From Candidatus Ornithoclostridium excrementipullorum (GTDB lineage Bacteria; Bacillota; Clostridia; Christensenellales; UBA3700): a stretch of 62,134 bases of DNA. Below, one piece after another: positions 1-7,700 of the stretch. Location of the stretch: positions 1 through 62,134 of the forward strand of contig DVKK01000004.1 in NCBI GenBank assembly GCA_018716085.1, read 5' to 3'. Numbering within the stretch: the stretch's first letter is position 1; every line of letters begins with the position of its first letter. The notes beneath the pieces were generated by a model that saw only the letters and a list, made by a program, of their open reading frames with translations, was not told the DNA's origin and searched no databases. The position numbers and the translations under genes were made by a program.

Positions 1-1348
1 CCACTTCAACGTGAAAAGAGTTCGTATAAAATCCTTTTTTGAAGATATCCGAATTGAATTTTGTCCGATCGATTTCGACGAATCTGCCGCTGATAAGTTC
101 ACCGCTCGTCGCTAAAAGTGAAAAATTCAGGTTGTATTTTTCTGCTTGCCTGTCTGTATATCCGCGCATAAAAGAAAGCATATTGAGGGCAGCGTTATAG
201 ATTTTCTCGTCTTCCCAAAACTTACCATCGAAAATAACGTCGAGCATCTCGCTTAATCCTATAAAACCGATGGAGAGCGTGCCGTGCTTAAAAACTTCAG
301 AAAGACCTGCATTATTGATATTTTCGCACAGCAGATCATATTGTTTCAAAGTATTGAACAAATCTATGTCCTGCGTACACGTTTTGTGAAAACGGTCTAG
401 CAAAATTTCCGTAACGATATCTGCAACAGATAGCCATTTTTCCTTGCATTTCTTAAACAACGCATCCGGCGGTAAGTCGGGATGATCTTTCACGGTTTCC
501 AAAGCGAGGCGTGGCAGGTTGATCGTTATATTATCGATATTGCTTCTTCCGATAGCGCCAGTTTTACCGAATCTGTCTGCAACGACGCGAGTTCTGCATC
601 CCATAACGGACAACAGTTCTGGAGAAGTACCTTTATCCATTTCGCAGTCGCAGAGCAAGTATGTAGGGATCATCTTTTTGCCCGTACACTCCAATGCTTT
701 CATAAGCAAATCATAGTTTCTGTCCTGCGTGTTGCGGCTGATTCCTTTTGCGACCTTGAAAATGATATTCGGTTTATAGATAAGTTCGCCTGCATGATAA
801 AATTCATCGAGCAGCGTGAAAGCCAAAAACCTTGCAAAATCATTTTCGGCAAGTCCGATGTTGAGAGATATATAATAACTTGTCTGTCCCATCCGTGTAT
901 GAGTATTGTTGCACCAAATGATAAGATCACGGATTGCGGCGCGGAACATTTCTTCATTGCCCTTGTAATCGATGCCCAAAGCCGTAAAAATGCTTGTAAG
1001 ATCGTTATCAAAATTGGCGAGAGCCATACCGCCGCTCTGTTCATTTCCGACGCGTTCAAAAAGTTCTTTTAGAAAATCAAAAACGCCGAGAATGGCTTTT
1101 ACATCTGACAGACCGGCAAATATCGAGTAGGGAAATGCTTTCAGAAGATCGAACGTCAGACAATTATACGTTAATCCGTAAGCATCGAGATCATGGATAT
1201 GAATGTGCCCTTCGCGGTGCAGCATCGCCCATTTTTTATCAAGGGAGTCTAAAACAGACTCTTTTACCGCCTTTTCTCCGATATTATAAATGCTACCGAC
1301 ATAACTCTTTCTATTGGCGGCATTGTCATTCTTATTCTGTAACTGCAT
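1..1348 (-). CDS. nrdD: Anaerobic (class III) ribonucleotide reductase, partial, no ATP-cone
   Basis: Glycyl-radical enzyme that reduces ribonucleotides to deoxyribonucleotides without oxygen. The 449 codons in the window are the N-terminal part; the C-terminal glycyl-radical loop lies beyond the left edge. Recognisable segments are 'GLTYNCLTFDL', 'NTHTRMGQTS', 'VMGCRTRVV' (the conserved active-site cysteine region), 'GAIGRSNIDNITINLPRLAL', 'GTLSIGFIGLSE' and 'YTNSFHVEV'. The start ATG (1346-1348) has a GGAG seven bases upstream and overlaps the 3' end of nrdG by 17 bases. The protein begins directly at the catalytic body: the ATP-cone of about 90 residues that most NrdD proteins carry is absent. 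Last gene visible of an operon with nrdG, an unknown R-x4-H protein and an XRE regulator. The family is certain; the missing cone is read directly from the start region. Confidence 0.9.
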   Translation of the reverse strand, partial: MQLQNKNDNAANRKSYVGSIYNIGEKAVKESVLDSLDKKWAMLHREGHIHIHDLDAYGLTYNCLTFDLLKAFPYSIFAGLSDVKAILGVFDFLKELFERVGNEQSGGMALANFDNDLTSIFTALGIDYKGNEEMFRAAIRDLIIWCNNTHTRMGQTSYYISLNIGLAENDFARFLAFTLLDEFYHAGELIYKPNIIFKVAKGISRNTQDRNYDLLMKALECTGKKMIPTYLLCDCEMDKGTSPELLSVMGCRTRVVADRFGKTGAIGRSNIDNITINLPRLALETVKDHPDLPPDALFKKCKEKWLSVADIVTEILLDRFHKTCTQDIDLFNTLKQYDLLCENINNAGLSEVFKHGTLSIGFIGLSEMLDVIFDGKFWEDEKIYNAALNMLSFMRGYTDRQAEKYNLNFSLLATSGELISGRFVEIDRTKFNSDIFKKGFYTNSFHVEV

Positions 1349-1781
1349 GGTTGATCTCCGTAAAAACCTGATTGGAAGAACCGATGAACGGCATAGTTGT
1401 CGTTTTCAGTCTTTCTATGTAGGGGCCGTATTTCAAATAGTGTAACTTATCAAGGATCTTTTGGGGAACTTCGCTTATGTCGTGTCCGGTATACAGACAA
1501 ATATCGAAGTCGTACAAAAAAGTGATGAGTTCATAGACGGCGTCTGCTTGCATCAATGGCTCTCCGCCGGAAATGGTGAGTTCCTTGTTAATGCAACTTT
1601 TTCGCAATGCGCCTGCAAGCTCTGCAACCGTAAGGCGGCTTCCTTTGGTAATATCCCAAGTCTCTTGATTGTGGCAACCGCTACAATGCAAATCGCACCC
1701 CTGCAAAAACAGTACCGTTCTATATCCGATGCCGTCACAAAGAGACGGATTTTTCATGATCGAATGGATATAAATATACAT
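1332..1781 (-). CDS. nrdG: Anaerobic ribonucleotide reductase activating enzyme (radical SAM)
   Basis: 149 aa, about the usual length of NrdG. It uses a 4Fe-4S cluster and S-adenosylmethionine to install the glycyl radical in NrdD. The cluster motif CxxxCxxC is visible in 'GCDLHCSGCHNQETWD' (about residues 29-44), followed by the GGEP motif in 'ELTISGGEPLMQ'. GGGGA lies five bases before the ATG. It starts one base after the stop of the upstream unknown gene and its end overlaps nrdD, so the three are translationally linked. Most clusters have nrdD first; here nrdG precedes nrdD. Confidence 0.92.
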   Translation of the reverse strand: MYIYIHSIMKNPSLCDGIGYRTVLFLQGCDLHCSGCHNQETWDITKGSRLTVAELAGALRKSCINKELTISGGEPLMQADAVYELITFLYDFDICLYTGHDISEVPQKILDKLHYLKYGPYIERLKTTTMPFIGSSNQVFTEINHAVTE

Positions 1782-1782
1782 T

Positions 1783-3114
1783 TTATTCCCCGTAAACGAC
1801 TGTAACCTTTTTTACATATTCGGTTACGGTGTCGACTCTTTCTTTTTTATTACTCCATCCTAAAACATCAACGCGCAATTGCGGATACTCTGGTAGGCAA
1901 AATTCTTTGAAATAAGTTAGGTTCGTCTGAAAACCCTCTACTATAAAAGGATGATTTTCATTCGTAGTGTGTTCAATAATCGTTATTCTTGAAAACGCAT
2001 AAGTCCCTAGTTTTTCGTCTTTATTATTATAGCCGAAAGTGATTGTCCCACAGTCAATCTCAAAAAGTTTCTTTTCTATATAAAGAGGCACTAAATCATC
2101 CTTGCCACGAAAGTTTGTCATTGTAATAAGTCTATGCAGAATCCCATCTTCGGTTAACCGATCGTGTTGCAATTTAATAGCCATTTCAACAGGTCGTTTG
2201 TATTTAAGGTTTAAAAGCATAAATTTTAATTTTTTTAACCCCTGTTTCGCAATTTTTTCGAATTGTGTTGTAGCAAGCAGTTGCATAACTTCTATAAATT
2301 TTATAAGTGTATTATCATCATGGCTCGTGTAATAAAAACAGTTACCATGCGCCCACATATTGCGCAAACTCCTTAATTCCTCTTTTAGTTTTTTCCCTAA
2401 GTCAAGGGGCTGCATCACCTCAGGAAAAGATATATAAGATTTAGTCGGTACAATACGATGCTTTTTTAATACTTCTTCTTCAAAGCGTAAAAAAGTTTCT
2501 GAAATAATTGGCACAACATATTGTTCTTCGCAAAAAATAATAGGTATATCTCGTTCTTCTTTTTTTACTGTATTCAAAGCGGAAAAATCATCTCTAAAAG
2601 TTTTTTTAGTATCATATAGTAAAAATTCTTTTGGTAGCATAAACGACTTTTGTCGAATAATTGTATTCAACATCGCCCAAAACTGATCAACATTTAGTAG
2701 TAAACTCAAAACAAATAACATTCCGTAAATTGTAAGTTCTTCATCATCTCCGCATATATTATAATTCAATCTTAAAAATGAGTAATGTGCCGTGAGCTTG
2801 GATAAATCAAACTTAAAATGCCGTTTCATTTTGCTCGTCGAATAAACTGCGATAGCATGAACGTTTAAAGCACGAATTTTCTTATAGAAGCGTATAAATT
2901 CATCTAGTTCGTCATCGTTTAAATGTTGCGAGATAAATAAAAATTTTTCTTTAAACGCATCGCTTATTCCGTATTTTTTATATGAAACTTCATTTAAATT
3001 TCTTTCCGCATAGCAGATAATAGGAGAAATGAGATTTTTTAATCCTATACTAACATTTTTATTGCTTGCAGTAAAAAACTGCGAAATAGTTTGTGATAAA
3101 ATTGGTGTTTCCAT
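1783..3114 (-). CDS. Unknown protein with two R-x4-H (HEPN-like) motifs
   Basis: About 443 aa, AT-rich, mostly helical in the first two thirds, with no family I recognise. Two R-x4-H motifs stand out: RALNVH near residues 81-86 and RNMWAH near 251-256; the second has the R-N-x3-H form typical of HEPN ribonucleases and is flanked by helical sequence. The C-terminal third looks beta-rich. No transmembrane segment or signal peptide. I chose the ATG at 3112-3114 because TGAGGG sits eight bases upstream; an ATG 15 bases earlier (3127-3129) overlaps the regulator stop as ATGA but lacks a ribosome site. It lies between an XRE regulator and nrdG with almost no spacing, so it is probably co-expressed with the ribonucleotide reductase. 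Nuclease function is only a suggestion. Confidence 0.8.
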   Translation of the reverse strand: METPILSQTISQFFTASNKNVSIGLKNLISPIICYAERNLNEVSYKKYGISDAFKEKFLFISQHLNDDELDEFIRFYKKIRALNVHAIAVYSTSKMKRHFKFDLSKLTAHYSFLRLNYNICGDDEELTIYGMLFVLSLLLNVDQFWAMLNTIIRQKSFMLPKEFLLYDTKKTFRDDFSALNTVKKEERDIPIIFCEEQYVVPIISETFLRFEEEVLKKHRIVPTKSYISFPEVMQPLDLGKKLKEELRSLRNMWAHGNCFYYTSHDDNTLIKFIEVMQLLATTQFEKIAKQGLKKLKFMLLNLKYKRPVEMAIKLQHDRLTEDGILHRLITMTNFRGKDDLVPLYIEKKLFEIDCGTITFGYNNKDEKLGTYAFSRITIIEHTTNENHPFIVEGFQTNLTYFKEFCLPEYPQLRVDVLGWSNKKERVDTVTEYVKKVTVVYGE

Positions 3115-3125
3115 CTTTTGTACCC

Positions 3126-3923
3126 TCATATTATTTTTATCAAGTCATCACTCTCGTTGATTTGCAGAAGCTGTGTATAGAATTCCACCAATCGGTGCGG
3201 AAACGCAACATTTAGCAACCGTATCGGTTGTTCCCGTCCGAGCAACGATATAATGACATCTCCGTGGCGAAGTGCCGTATCGTCGGCAACGGAAACAGAT
3301 TTGATTTTTTCTATCGGAAGATAGATGACGTTGCTTGCCTTTTGATATGTCTGAATGATCAGATGTGTGTTATTGATTTCACCGACCTTGATACCGTAGG
3401 GCATTTTGTAGGCTTTTATAAAGGATATAAGACCGATAATAGCTGTCGGCATCACGATAAACGAAAGCCCTCCGAAAATTGCACCGCCAATATATAGCGG
3501 CGTGATCGACAGCCATAGCCCGACAGAGACCAGCATAATCGAAATCAGAACAATTGCAAGGATTGCGATTCTGATAGATAATTTAATATAATCTTTTTTC
3601 TCCAATCTGTATTGGCAGATATCGTAGCGTATTTTGGTGTTGATCGTTTTCTTTAAGTCCGACGCAACATTATGGAGAACGCTTTGCAGTGTTTGCGCGT
3701 CGTTCAAATCTATCGATTCATCCAAAAGCACATCAAACGACACGCCTAAAACTTTTGCGATATCCCGGATATTGTCGAGCTTTGGTTCAAATTTACCGTT
3801 TTCCCAATCGGATATGGTTTGCCTGCTCACGCCATCGGTGGCTTCCGAAAGAGAATAACCGAACTCTTCCTGCGAGAGCCCCCGTGCTTTTCTTAATATC
3901 CTGATTTTTTCAGATAACTTCAT
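3126..3923 (-). CDS. XRE-family HTH regulator with membrane-anchored C-terminal region
   Basis: About 265 aa. Residues 1-66 form an XRE/Cro helix-turn-helix ('KARGLSQEEFG', 'VSRQTISDWENGKFEP'). After a linker there are two hydrophobic segments, roughly 115-140 and 148-172, then a soluble C-terminal domain of about 80 residues that resembles a PH-like membrane-protein domain. Start chosen at the ATG 3921-3923, where the HTH begins (AAGGA upstream); the frame stays open 26 codons further but that stretch is not HTH-like. First gene of the island operon; a perfect 19-bp palindrome just downstream of its promoter suggests autoregulation. The ligand or signal cannot be told from sequence. Confidence 0.85.
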   Translation of the reverse strand: MKLSEKIRILRKARGLSQEEFGYSLSEATDGVSRQTISDWENGKFEPKLDNIRDIAKVLGVSFDVLLDESIDLNDAQTLQSVLHNVASDLKKTINTKIRYDICQYRLEKKDYIKLSIRIAILAIVLISIMLVSVGLWLSITPLYIGGAIFGGLSFIVMPTAIIGLISFIKAYKMPYGIKVGEINNTHLIIQTYQKASNVIYLPIEKIKSVSVADDTALRHGDVIISLLGREQPIRLLNVAFPHRLVEFYTQLLQINESDDLIKII

Positions 3924-4060
3924 TGTGTTGCCCGTCCTTATTACAAAACCTGCCGTCAATACACTTGCGTCTTTTTTTATAAGCGGAACCTGTTTTGTCA
4001 TTGCCGTAATAACTTTACATCAATTTATCCACAAACACCACCAGTCGCAACATGGAATTT

Positions 4061-4079
4061 TGTCAGGTTCAACCTGACA
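4061..4079. promoter_or_regulatory. Palindromic operator of the XRE operon
   Basis: TGTCAGGTTCAACCTGACA is a perfect palindrome (9-bp arms around one base). It begins nine bases downstream of the -10 box, so a bound dimer would cover the transcription start. The adjacent XRE gene is the obvious candidate binder (inference). Confidence 0.75.
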
Positions 4080-4087
4080 TTAGATAT

Positions 4088-4116
4088 ATTATAACCCAAA
4101 AACGTTTTTTTGACAA
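4088..4116 (-). promoter_or_regulatory. Sigma-A promoter of the XRE-unknown-nrdG-nrdD operon
   Basis: On the minus strand TTGTCA (4111-4116), 17 bases, TATAAT (4088-4093). The next three genes follow with overlaps or one-base gaps, so this is likely the operon promoter. Confidence 0.8.
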
Positions 4117-4271
4117 GAGCTGTGCTCTATTTTAAACTCCAATCGACTTATCTTTTAGATTAATCAATTCTTGGAAAGTTTTAGAGACAAATCAGATGAC
4201 ATCGGCACCGAAATGAAGGTGCCGAGACAAATATTTGACGATCTTAACCGCAATACCATTGGGATTATTAT

Positions 4272-4589
4272 ATGTATTTAGATATTGAACAGTATGGACA
4301 TGTATATGATGTAGAAAATACAAATGATATGTTTTCTTTTTATAGAACACAATGCGGTACGAATCCGAATTTAATCAAAAAATACGATGTGTTTGCATAT
4401 GAATTTGTTAGAAGAACAGACCAGAATTGGCTCAGGCTATCATTTAGAGGAAAAATATTGAGAGTTAATTACGATAGCTGGTTTGCTATAGAAGAATTTT
4501 TATCGAGACTGTCATCTCTTTTCGATTCTGTAGAGAAAGGGGCTTTAAACTTTGTTGCAGAATTATTCGGTCTTAATGTAGCTGTGTAA
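4272..4589 (+). CDS. Small hypothetical protein
   Basis: 105 aa, AT-rich, not recognised. No signal peptide, transmembrane helix or obvious motif; aromatic-rich and soluble-looking, ending in a short amphipathic stretch. GGGA lies eight bases before the ATG. It is followed at 4663 by a strong rho-independent terminator in the same direction, which supports its being a transcribed gene. Flanked by island genes of similar base composition. Confidence 0.55.
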   Translation: MYLDIEQYGHVYDVENTNDMFSFYRTQCGTNPNLIKKYDVFAYEFVRRTDQNWLRLSFRGKILRVNYDSWFAIEEFLSRLSSLFDSVEKGALNFVAELFGLNVAV

Positions 4590-4662
4590 TTCCAAAGTTC
4601 AATTTACATTACGCATACTCCACCAGCGCTTCGAGCCTCGGCTTAAAGCGAACCAAAAAACA

Positions 4663-4693
4663 GGGAGTACGGCACAAGTGCCACTCCCTTTTT
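4663..4693 (+). terminator. Rho-independent terminator
   Basis: GGGAGT-AC-GGCAC-AA-GTGCC-ACTCCC hairpin (two stacked stems with a 2-base bulge) followed by TTTTT. It ends the small gene at 4272-4589. Confidence 0.8.
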
Positions 4694-4979
4694 CTTGTCC
4701 CGCACCTTGCCCCACTCTCCGCCCCGTTACTATAACGGATTCCGACCGTGTGACGCGCTCACCGTTAGCCCCCATTACTTAGATCTTTTCCTTTATTCGC
4801 GCTATTCCGTCCTCGCCTCGCTCGTCCTTACAACTCCCCTCAGCTCCGCAAAATTTACCGATTCTGAACATATCCTATTTTGGCTGTTTTTCAACTTACT
4901 TTCCGAAACTTTCTCGATTTATCGATATATTTTTTATATGCCGTTGCGGTTTTACGTAGGATCGTGCGTTATAGAATAT
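4694..4979. other. Intergenic stretch without a supported gene
   Basis: About 290 bases between a terminator and the next promoter. A 100-codon open frame on the plus strand has no ribosome site and biased composition, and is not believed. Possibly an island junction; no repeat or attachment site could be defined. Confidence 0.5.
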
Positions 4980-5008
4980 TTGACCAAATTATATTGACAT
5001 GATATACT
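4980..5008 (+). promoter_or_regulatory. Sigma-A promoter placed for a leaderless transcript
   Basis: TTGACC (4980-4985), 17 bases, TATACT (5003-5008). Only seven bases separate the -10 box from the ATG at 5016, so the transcript would start at or next to the start codon. No ribosome site exists. Confidence 0.75.
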
Positions 5009-5015
5009 TTAATAT

Positions 5016-5957
5016 ATGAATTATATAGATTACAAACAAAATCATAACTACATTGAAATGGTAAAACGCTTTACATCACCAAAAGTAGCCGATGCTATTA
5101 TAAATAACATACTATTTACAGAAAAATATTTGCCTAAAATCGAAAATGCAATACCCGATAAACAAGAACAACATCTTGCTTATAAACAATTGGGTATAAT
5201 GGCCTTTTCTGCTGCAGAAGCGCTTTGGAAAAGCATAGAAATCGCTATAATAAATAAATGTCACGAATTTGGATGTAATGAAAATAATTGTGTATACCGA
5301 AAATACAAAAAGATCTCAGATCTCAACTTTGCAAAAAACAAATCGATTTTGGAACATCTGAACACAACAAATCTTCTGTTAGTTATGCCACAAGACGAAA
5401 GCGGTATCGAAAAATTAAGTCATTTGCGCAACCATATACATCTTACAAGGATCAACTCGGACGGAGATAAATCTGCGGAGTTCACTCTTTCATTTGTAGA
5501 CAATATGCTCCGTTTGTTTTATGTAACGTTAAATCAACTTAATACTTCCATATGGTATTTCAATACCCCAAACGCCTGTCTCAAAAATTTCGATAATAAC
5601 TCTTTCGATAAAACCAAGGCTCTAAATGATAATAATCGAAAAGACCATTATACATGGAAAGTTATCGGGGCTTTTTTTCACATTATAGACAATATATCAC
5701 TAACAGAAAATGATAAGTATTACTTAGATCAATTAAATCTATCTACATCTGAAATATGCAACTACGATGTTGTGATCGACTACATAGGGCGTAAATTATA
5801 TTATATTAAGAGAGATTTTAAGTCTGATGAAAAATATGATCGGGAATTGACTCGCATATTAGATACATTTAAACAATGGGCGCCGGACAAATCAACGCTT
5901 ATCAGCGATATTAAGAAAAAAAAGGATTATTACTTTAAGCTGTTTGCTGAAATGTAG
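5016..5957 (+). CDS. Unknown protein with HEPN-like RNxIH motif
   Basis: 313 aa, AT-rich, soluble and helical. Residues 134-145 read 'LSHLRNHIHLTR', an R-N-x-x-H pattern seen in several HEPN-like families, although the R to H spacing (R138, H142) is one shorter than the canonical R-x4-6-H. Two Cys around residues 87-92 ('GCNENNC'). No export signal. Start at the ATG directly behind the -10 box; the next ATG (codon 15) also lacks a ribosome site. Function unknown; nuclease or defence-related roles are possible but unproven. No partner gene in the same direction. Confidence 0.75.
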   Translation: MNYIDYKQNHNYIEMVKRFTSPKVADAIINNILFTEKYLPKIENAIPDKQEQHLAYKQLGIMAFSAAEALWKSIEIAIINKCHEFGCNENNCVYRKYKKISDLNFAKNKSILEHLNTTNLLLVMPQDESGIEKLSHLRNHIHLTRINSDGDKSAEFTLSFVDNMLRLFYVTLNQLNTSIWYFNTPNACLKNFDNNSFDKTKALNDNNRKDHYTWKVIGAFFHIIDNISLTENDKYYLDQLNLSTSEICNYDVVIDYIGRKLYYIKRDFKSDEKYDRELTRILDTFKQWAPDKSTLISDIKKKKDYYFKLFAEM

Positions 5958-6063
5958 CAACCTCTATTTACGCGATCATTCAACCCGTGTTTTTCATAAT
6001 ACTCTTGTCGGGTCCCGAAAATATGCTATACGATAAATTCGGAACAAGATATTCGTACGTTAC

Positions 6064-6828
6064 TCACAAACGGATACCTAACTCGAACGCTATGGTCAGA
6101 TACTTATTGCCCGCATTGCGGCCGTAAAGGATCAGATCTCGCATATCGTATTCTTCGCAATCCAAATTATCTGCCCCAAACAAAAACTGAATAAACGGTA
6201 TGTTCCTGAATCGCGCGACCGCCATAGAAGCAGCGCATTCCATTTCCACACCCAAACACCCCTGTCCTTTTCTTTTTGCGATAAGGGCGGGCGTTTCCCT
6301 GTAAATAGCGTCGCTTGTCCAAACCTTGCCCAAGACATAGGGGATCTTAAATCCCGATAAAAAATCTTCCGCTGCTTTCAAGCAATTTTTATCCGTTTCT
6401 ATCTCATCTCCGGGCGGCAGATAATATTGACTTGTGCCTTCATCTCTGATCGCAGACACAGGCAAAATAATTTTTCCTTTCGTTACATTTTCGTTAAGGA
6501 TCCCGCAACAGCCGAACAGAACGATCTTCTGCGCGCCCATAGCTATGATCTCTTCCAGTCCCGCAACACACGCCGGCGCGCCGACTCTCGATACGAACAA
6601 AGCGATCTTTTCCCCCTTATATTCTGTTTCATAGACGGGTAAAGAACCATTTGCCGTATAAAGACGTGCGATCTCGGGCGGATCGAACGCTTTAACATAA
6701 TCTTCCACAATATCTCCCGAAAACGTCGATACGGCTATCTGAGGAAAGTCTTTACGTCTGCGAACGGTATCGCTCGGATTGACGAAAGCCTTTTTTTCCA
6801 TATCGAAATCACTGAATAATAACGGCAT
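6064..6828 (-). CDS. Nucleoside phosphorylase (uridine/purine phosphorylase family)
   Basis: 254 aa, in the PNP/UDP phosphorylase superfamily, which splits nucleosides with phosphate into base and ribose-1-phosphate. Visible family features: a phosphate-binding loop region 'FVSRVGAPACVAGLEE', the glycine-rich 'KIVLFGCCGIL', and 'GVEMECAASMAVAR' (the conserved ribose-binding Met-Glu near residue 193). Substrate preference cannot be assigned. GGAGG lies nine bases before the ATG. It follows the TetR gene by three bases, so the two form an operon under an autoregulated promoter, suggesting induction by a small molecule linked to nucleoside metabolism (inference). Confidence 0.85.
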   Translation of the reverse strand: MPLLFSDFDMEKKAFVNPSDTVRRRKDFPQIAVSTFSGDIVEDYVKAFDPPEIARLYTANGSLPVYETEYKGEKIALFVSRVGAPACVAGLEEIIAMGAQKIVLFGCCGILNENVTKGKIILPVSAIRDEGTSQYYLPPGDEIETDKNCLKAAEDFLSGFKIPYVLGKVWTSDAIYRETPALIAKRKGQGCLGVEMECAASMAVARFRNIPFIQFLFGADNLDCEEYDMRDLILYGRNAGNKYLTIAFELGIRL

Positions 6829-6831
6829 TGA

Positions 6832-7419
6832 TCATACCTCCGCATTTGTCAATAAAATAGTTTTGATCAAAGATATAATTCGTTCGGGGGTCTGTTCGTC
6901 GATAGCCATCAACGTACCGTACATTCTGACCCCCTGATATGAAAATACGATCAGATCGAAGACCGCATCAACGTCAACGTCATTGAATTCCTTGCGATCT
7001 ATCCCGTACTCCAATAACTGTTTCCACATTGAGCGCGATTTAAGATATTGCCGCAACAAGGCATTATCCCGTTTCGCATCGTCGGCGCTGAAAAATTCAT
7101 ATATCGCGACGCTCAAAGCCCCTTTCGTATCCATCATCTCGTTTTTATACCGTTCCAATACTTGCAGTAAAATTTCTTTTGCGGACGCCCCTTTCCCGAT
7201 CTTTTCGGAGAACTCGTCTTTTTGCGCATTCATCAAATCGTCTATGATATCGGCAAAGATTTGTCCTGTACTGCCGTAATGCAAGTACAGTCCCCCGCGG
7301 CTCAGTTCGGCAGCTTCGCAGACGTCTTTCATGGTAACGTCTTTGAAGCCTTTTTCCGCAAATAGCGTCATCGCCTGCTCTTTTATATGCCGTTTTGTCA
7401 AATCGCCCTTTTTACCCAT
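6832..7419 (-). CDS. TetR-family transcriptional repressor
   Basis: 195 aa, usual TetR length. N-terminal HTH at about residues 10-55 ('FAEKGFKDVTMKDVCEAAELSRGG', here broken for length: 'FAEKGFKDVT', 'AAELSRGGLYLHYGS'). The C-terminal helical ligand domain is not diagnostic. GAGG lies nine bases upstream of the ATG. Two near-identical palindromes sit in its own promoter, one between -35 and -10, one just downstream, so autorepression is very likely. Co-transcribed with the nucleoside phosphorylase. Confidence 0.88.
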   Translation of the reverse strand: MGKKGDLTKRHIKEQAMTLFAEKGFKDVTMKDVCEAAELSRGGLYLHYGSTGQIFADIIDDLMNAQKDEFSEKIGKGASAKEILLQVLERYKNEMMDTKGALSVAIYEFFSADDAKRDNALLRQYLKSRSMWKQLLEYGIDRKEFNDVDVDAVFDLIVFSYQGVRMYGTLMAIDEQTPERIISLIKTILLTNAEV

Positions 7420-7443
7420 TTCGGATATCCTCGATCAGTATTG

Positions 7444-7491
7444 CGACACGTGTGTCGGTTATATTATACGACACATGTGTCGCAAAGTCAA
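7444..7491 (-). promoter_or_regulatory. TetR promoter with two operator palindromes
   Basis: Minus-strand TTGACT (7486-7491), 17 bases, TATAAT (7463-7468). Palindrome CGACACATGTGTCG (7469-7482) fills the spacer; CGACACGTGTGTCG (7444-7457) lies just after the -10. The two are 25 bp apart centre to centre. Best candidate operators for the TetR protein encoded next door. Confidence 0.85.
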
Positions 7492-7535
7492 TATTTTTTC
7501 GATTTTATACAAAAGTTCGATAAAACAAGCCTACC

Positions 7536-7613
7536 GAGGTCTTTCACTTTGCCTGTCCGTGTTATGAACTCTCGCTGCGGACAGAAATTAAATTTTTCGT
7601 AAAAACAGACCTC
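7536..7613. other. Nested inverted repeats in an intergenic region
   Basis: GAGGTCT (7536-7542) pairs with AGACCTC (7607-7613) and, inside it, CTGTCCG (7553-7559) with CGGACAG (7578-7584). The region between the TetR promoter and the permease gene holds no convincing open frame. It could be a folded RNA element or chance pairing. Confidence 0.3.
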
Positions 7614-7700
7614 TGTGCTCCCCGCCTTTCGGCGAAAACTACGTACTGTCCATTTCTTTGAAGACAAACAGCTGTTTCGGCTTGGCGATTTTCCTTAAAT

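Noticed and set aside
482..1072. 196-codon plus-strand frame
   Set aside because: Antisense to nrdD, whose reading frame matches the family throughout.
4695..4997. 100-codon open frame on the plus strand
   Set aside because: No ribosome site, follows a terminator, ends inside the next promoter and has no protein-like composition.
1..6060. CRISPR array or Cas13-like system suggested by two R-x4-H motifs
   Set aside because: No direct repeats with spacers anywhere near; protein is much smaller than Cas13.
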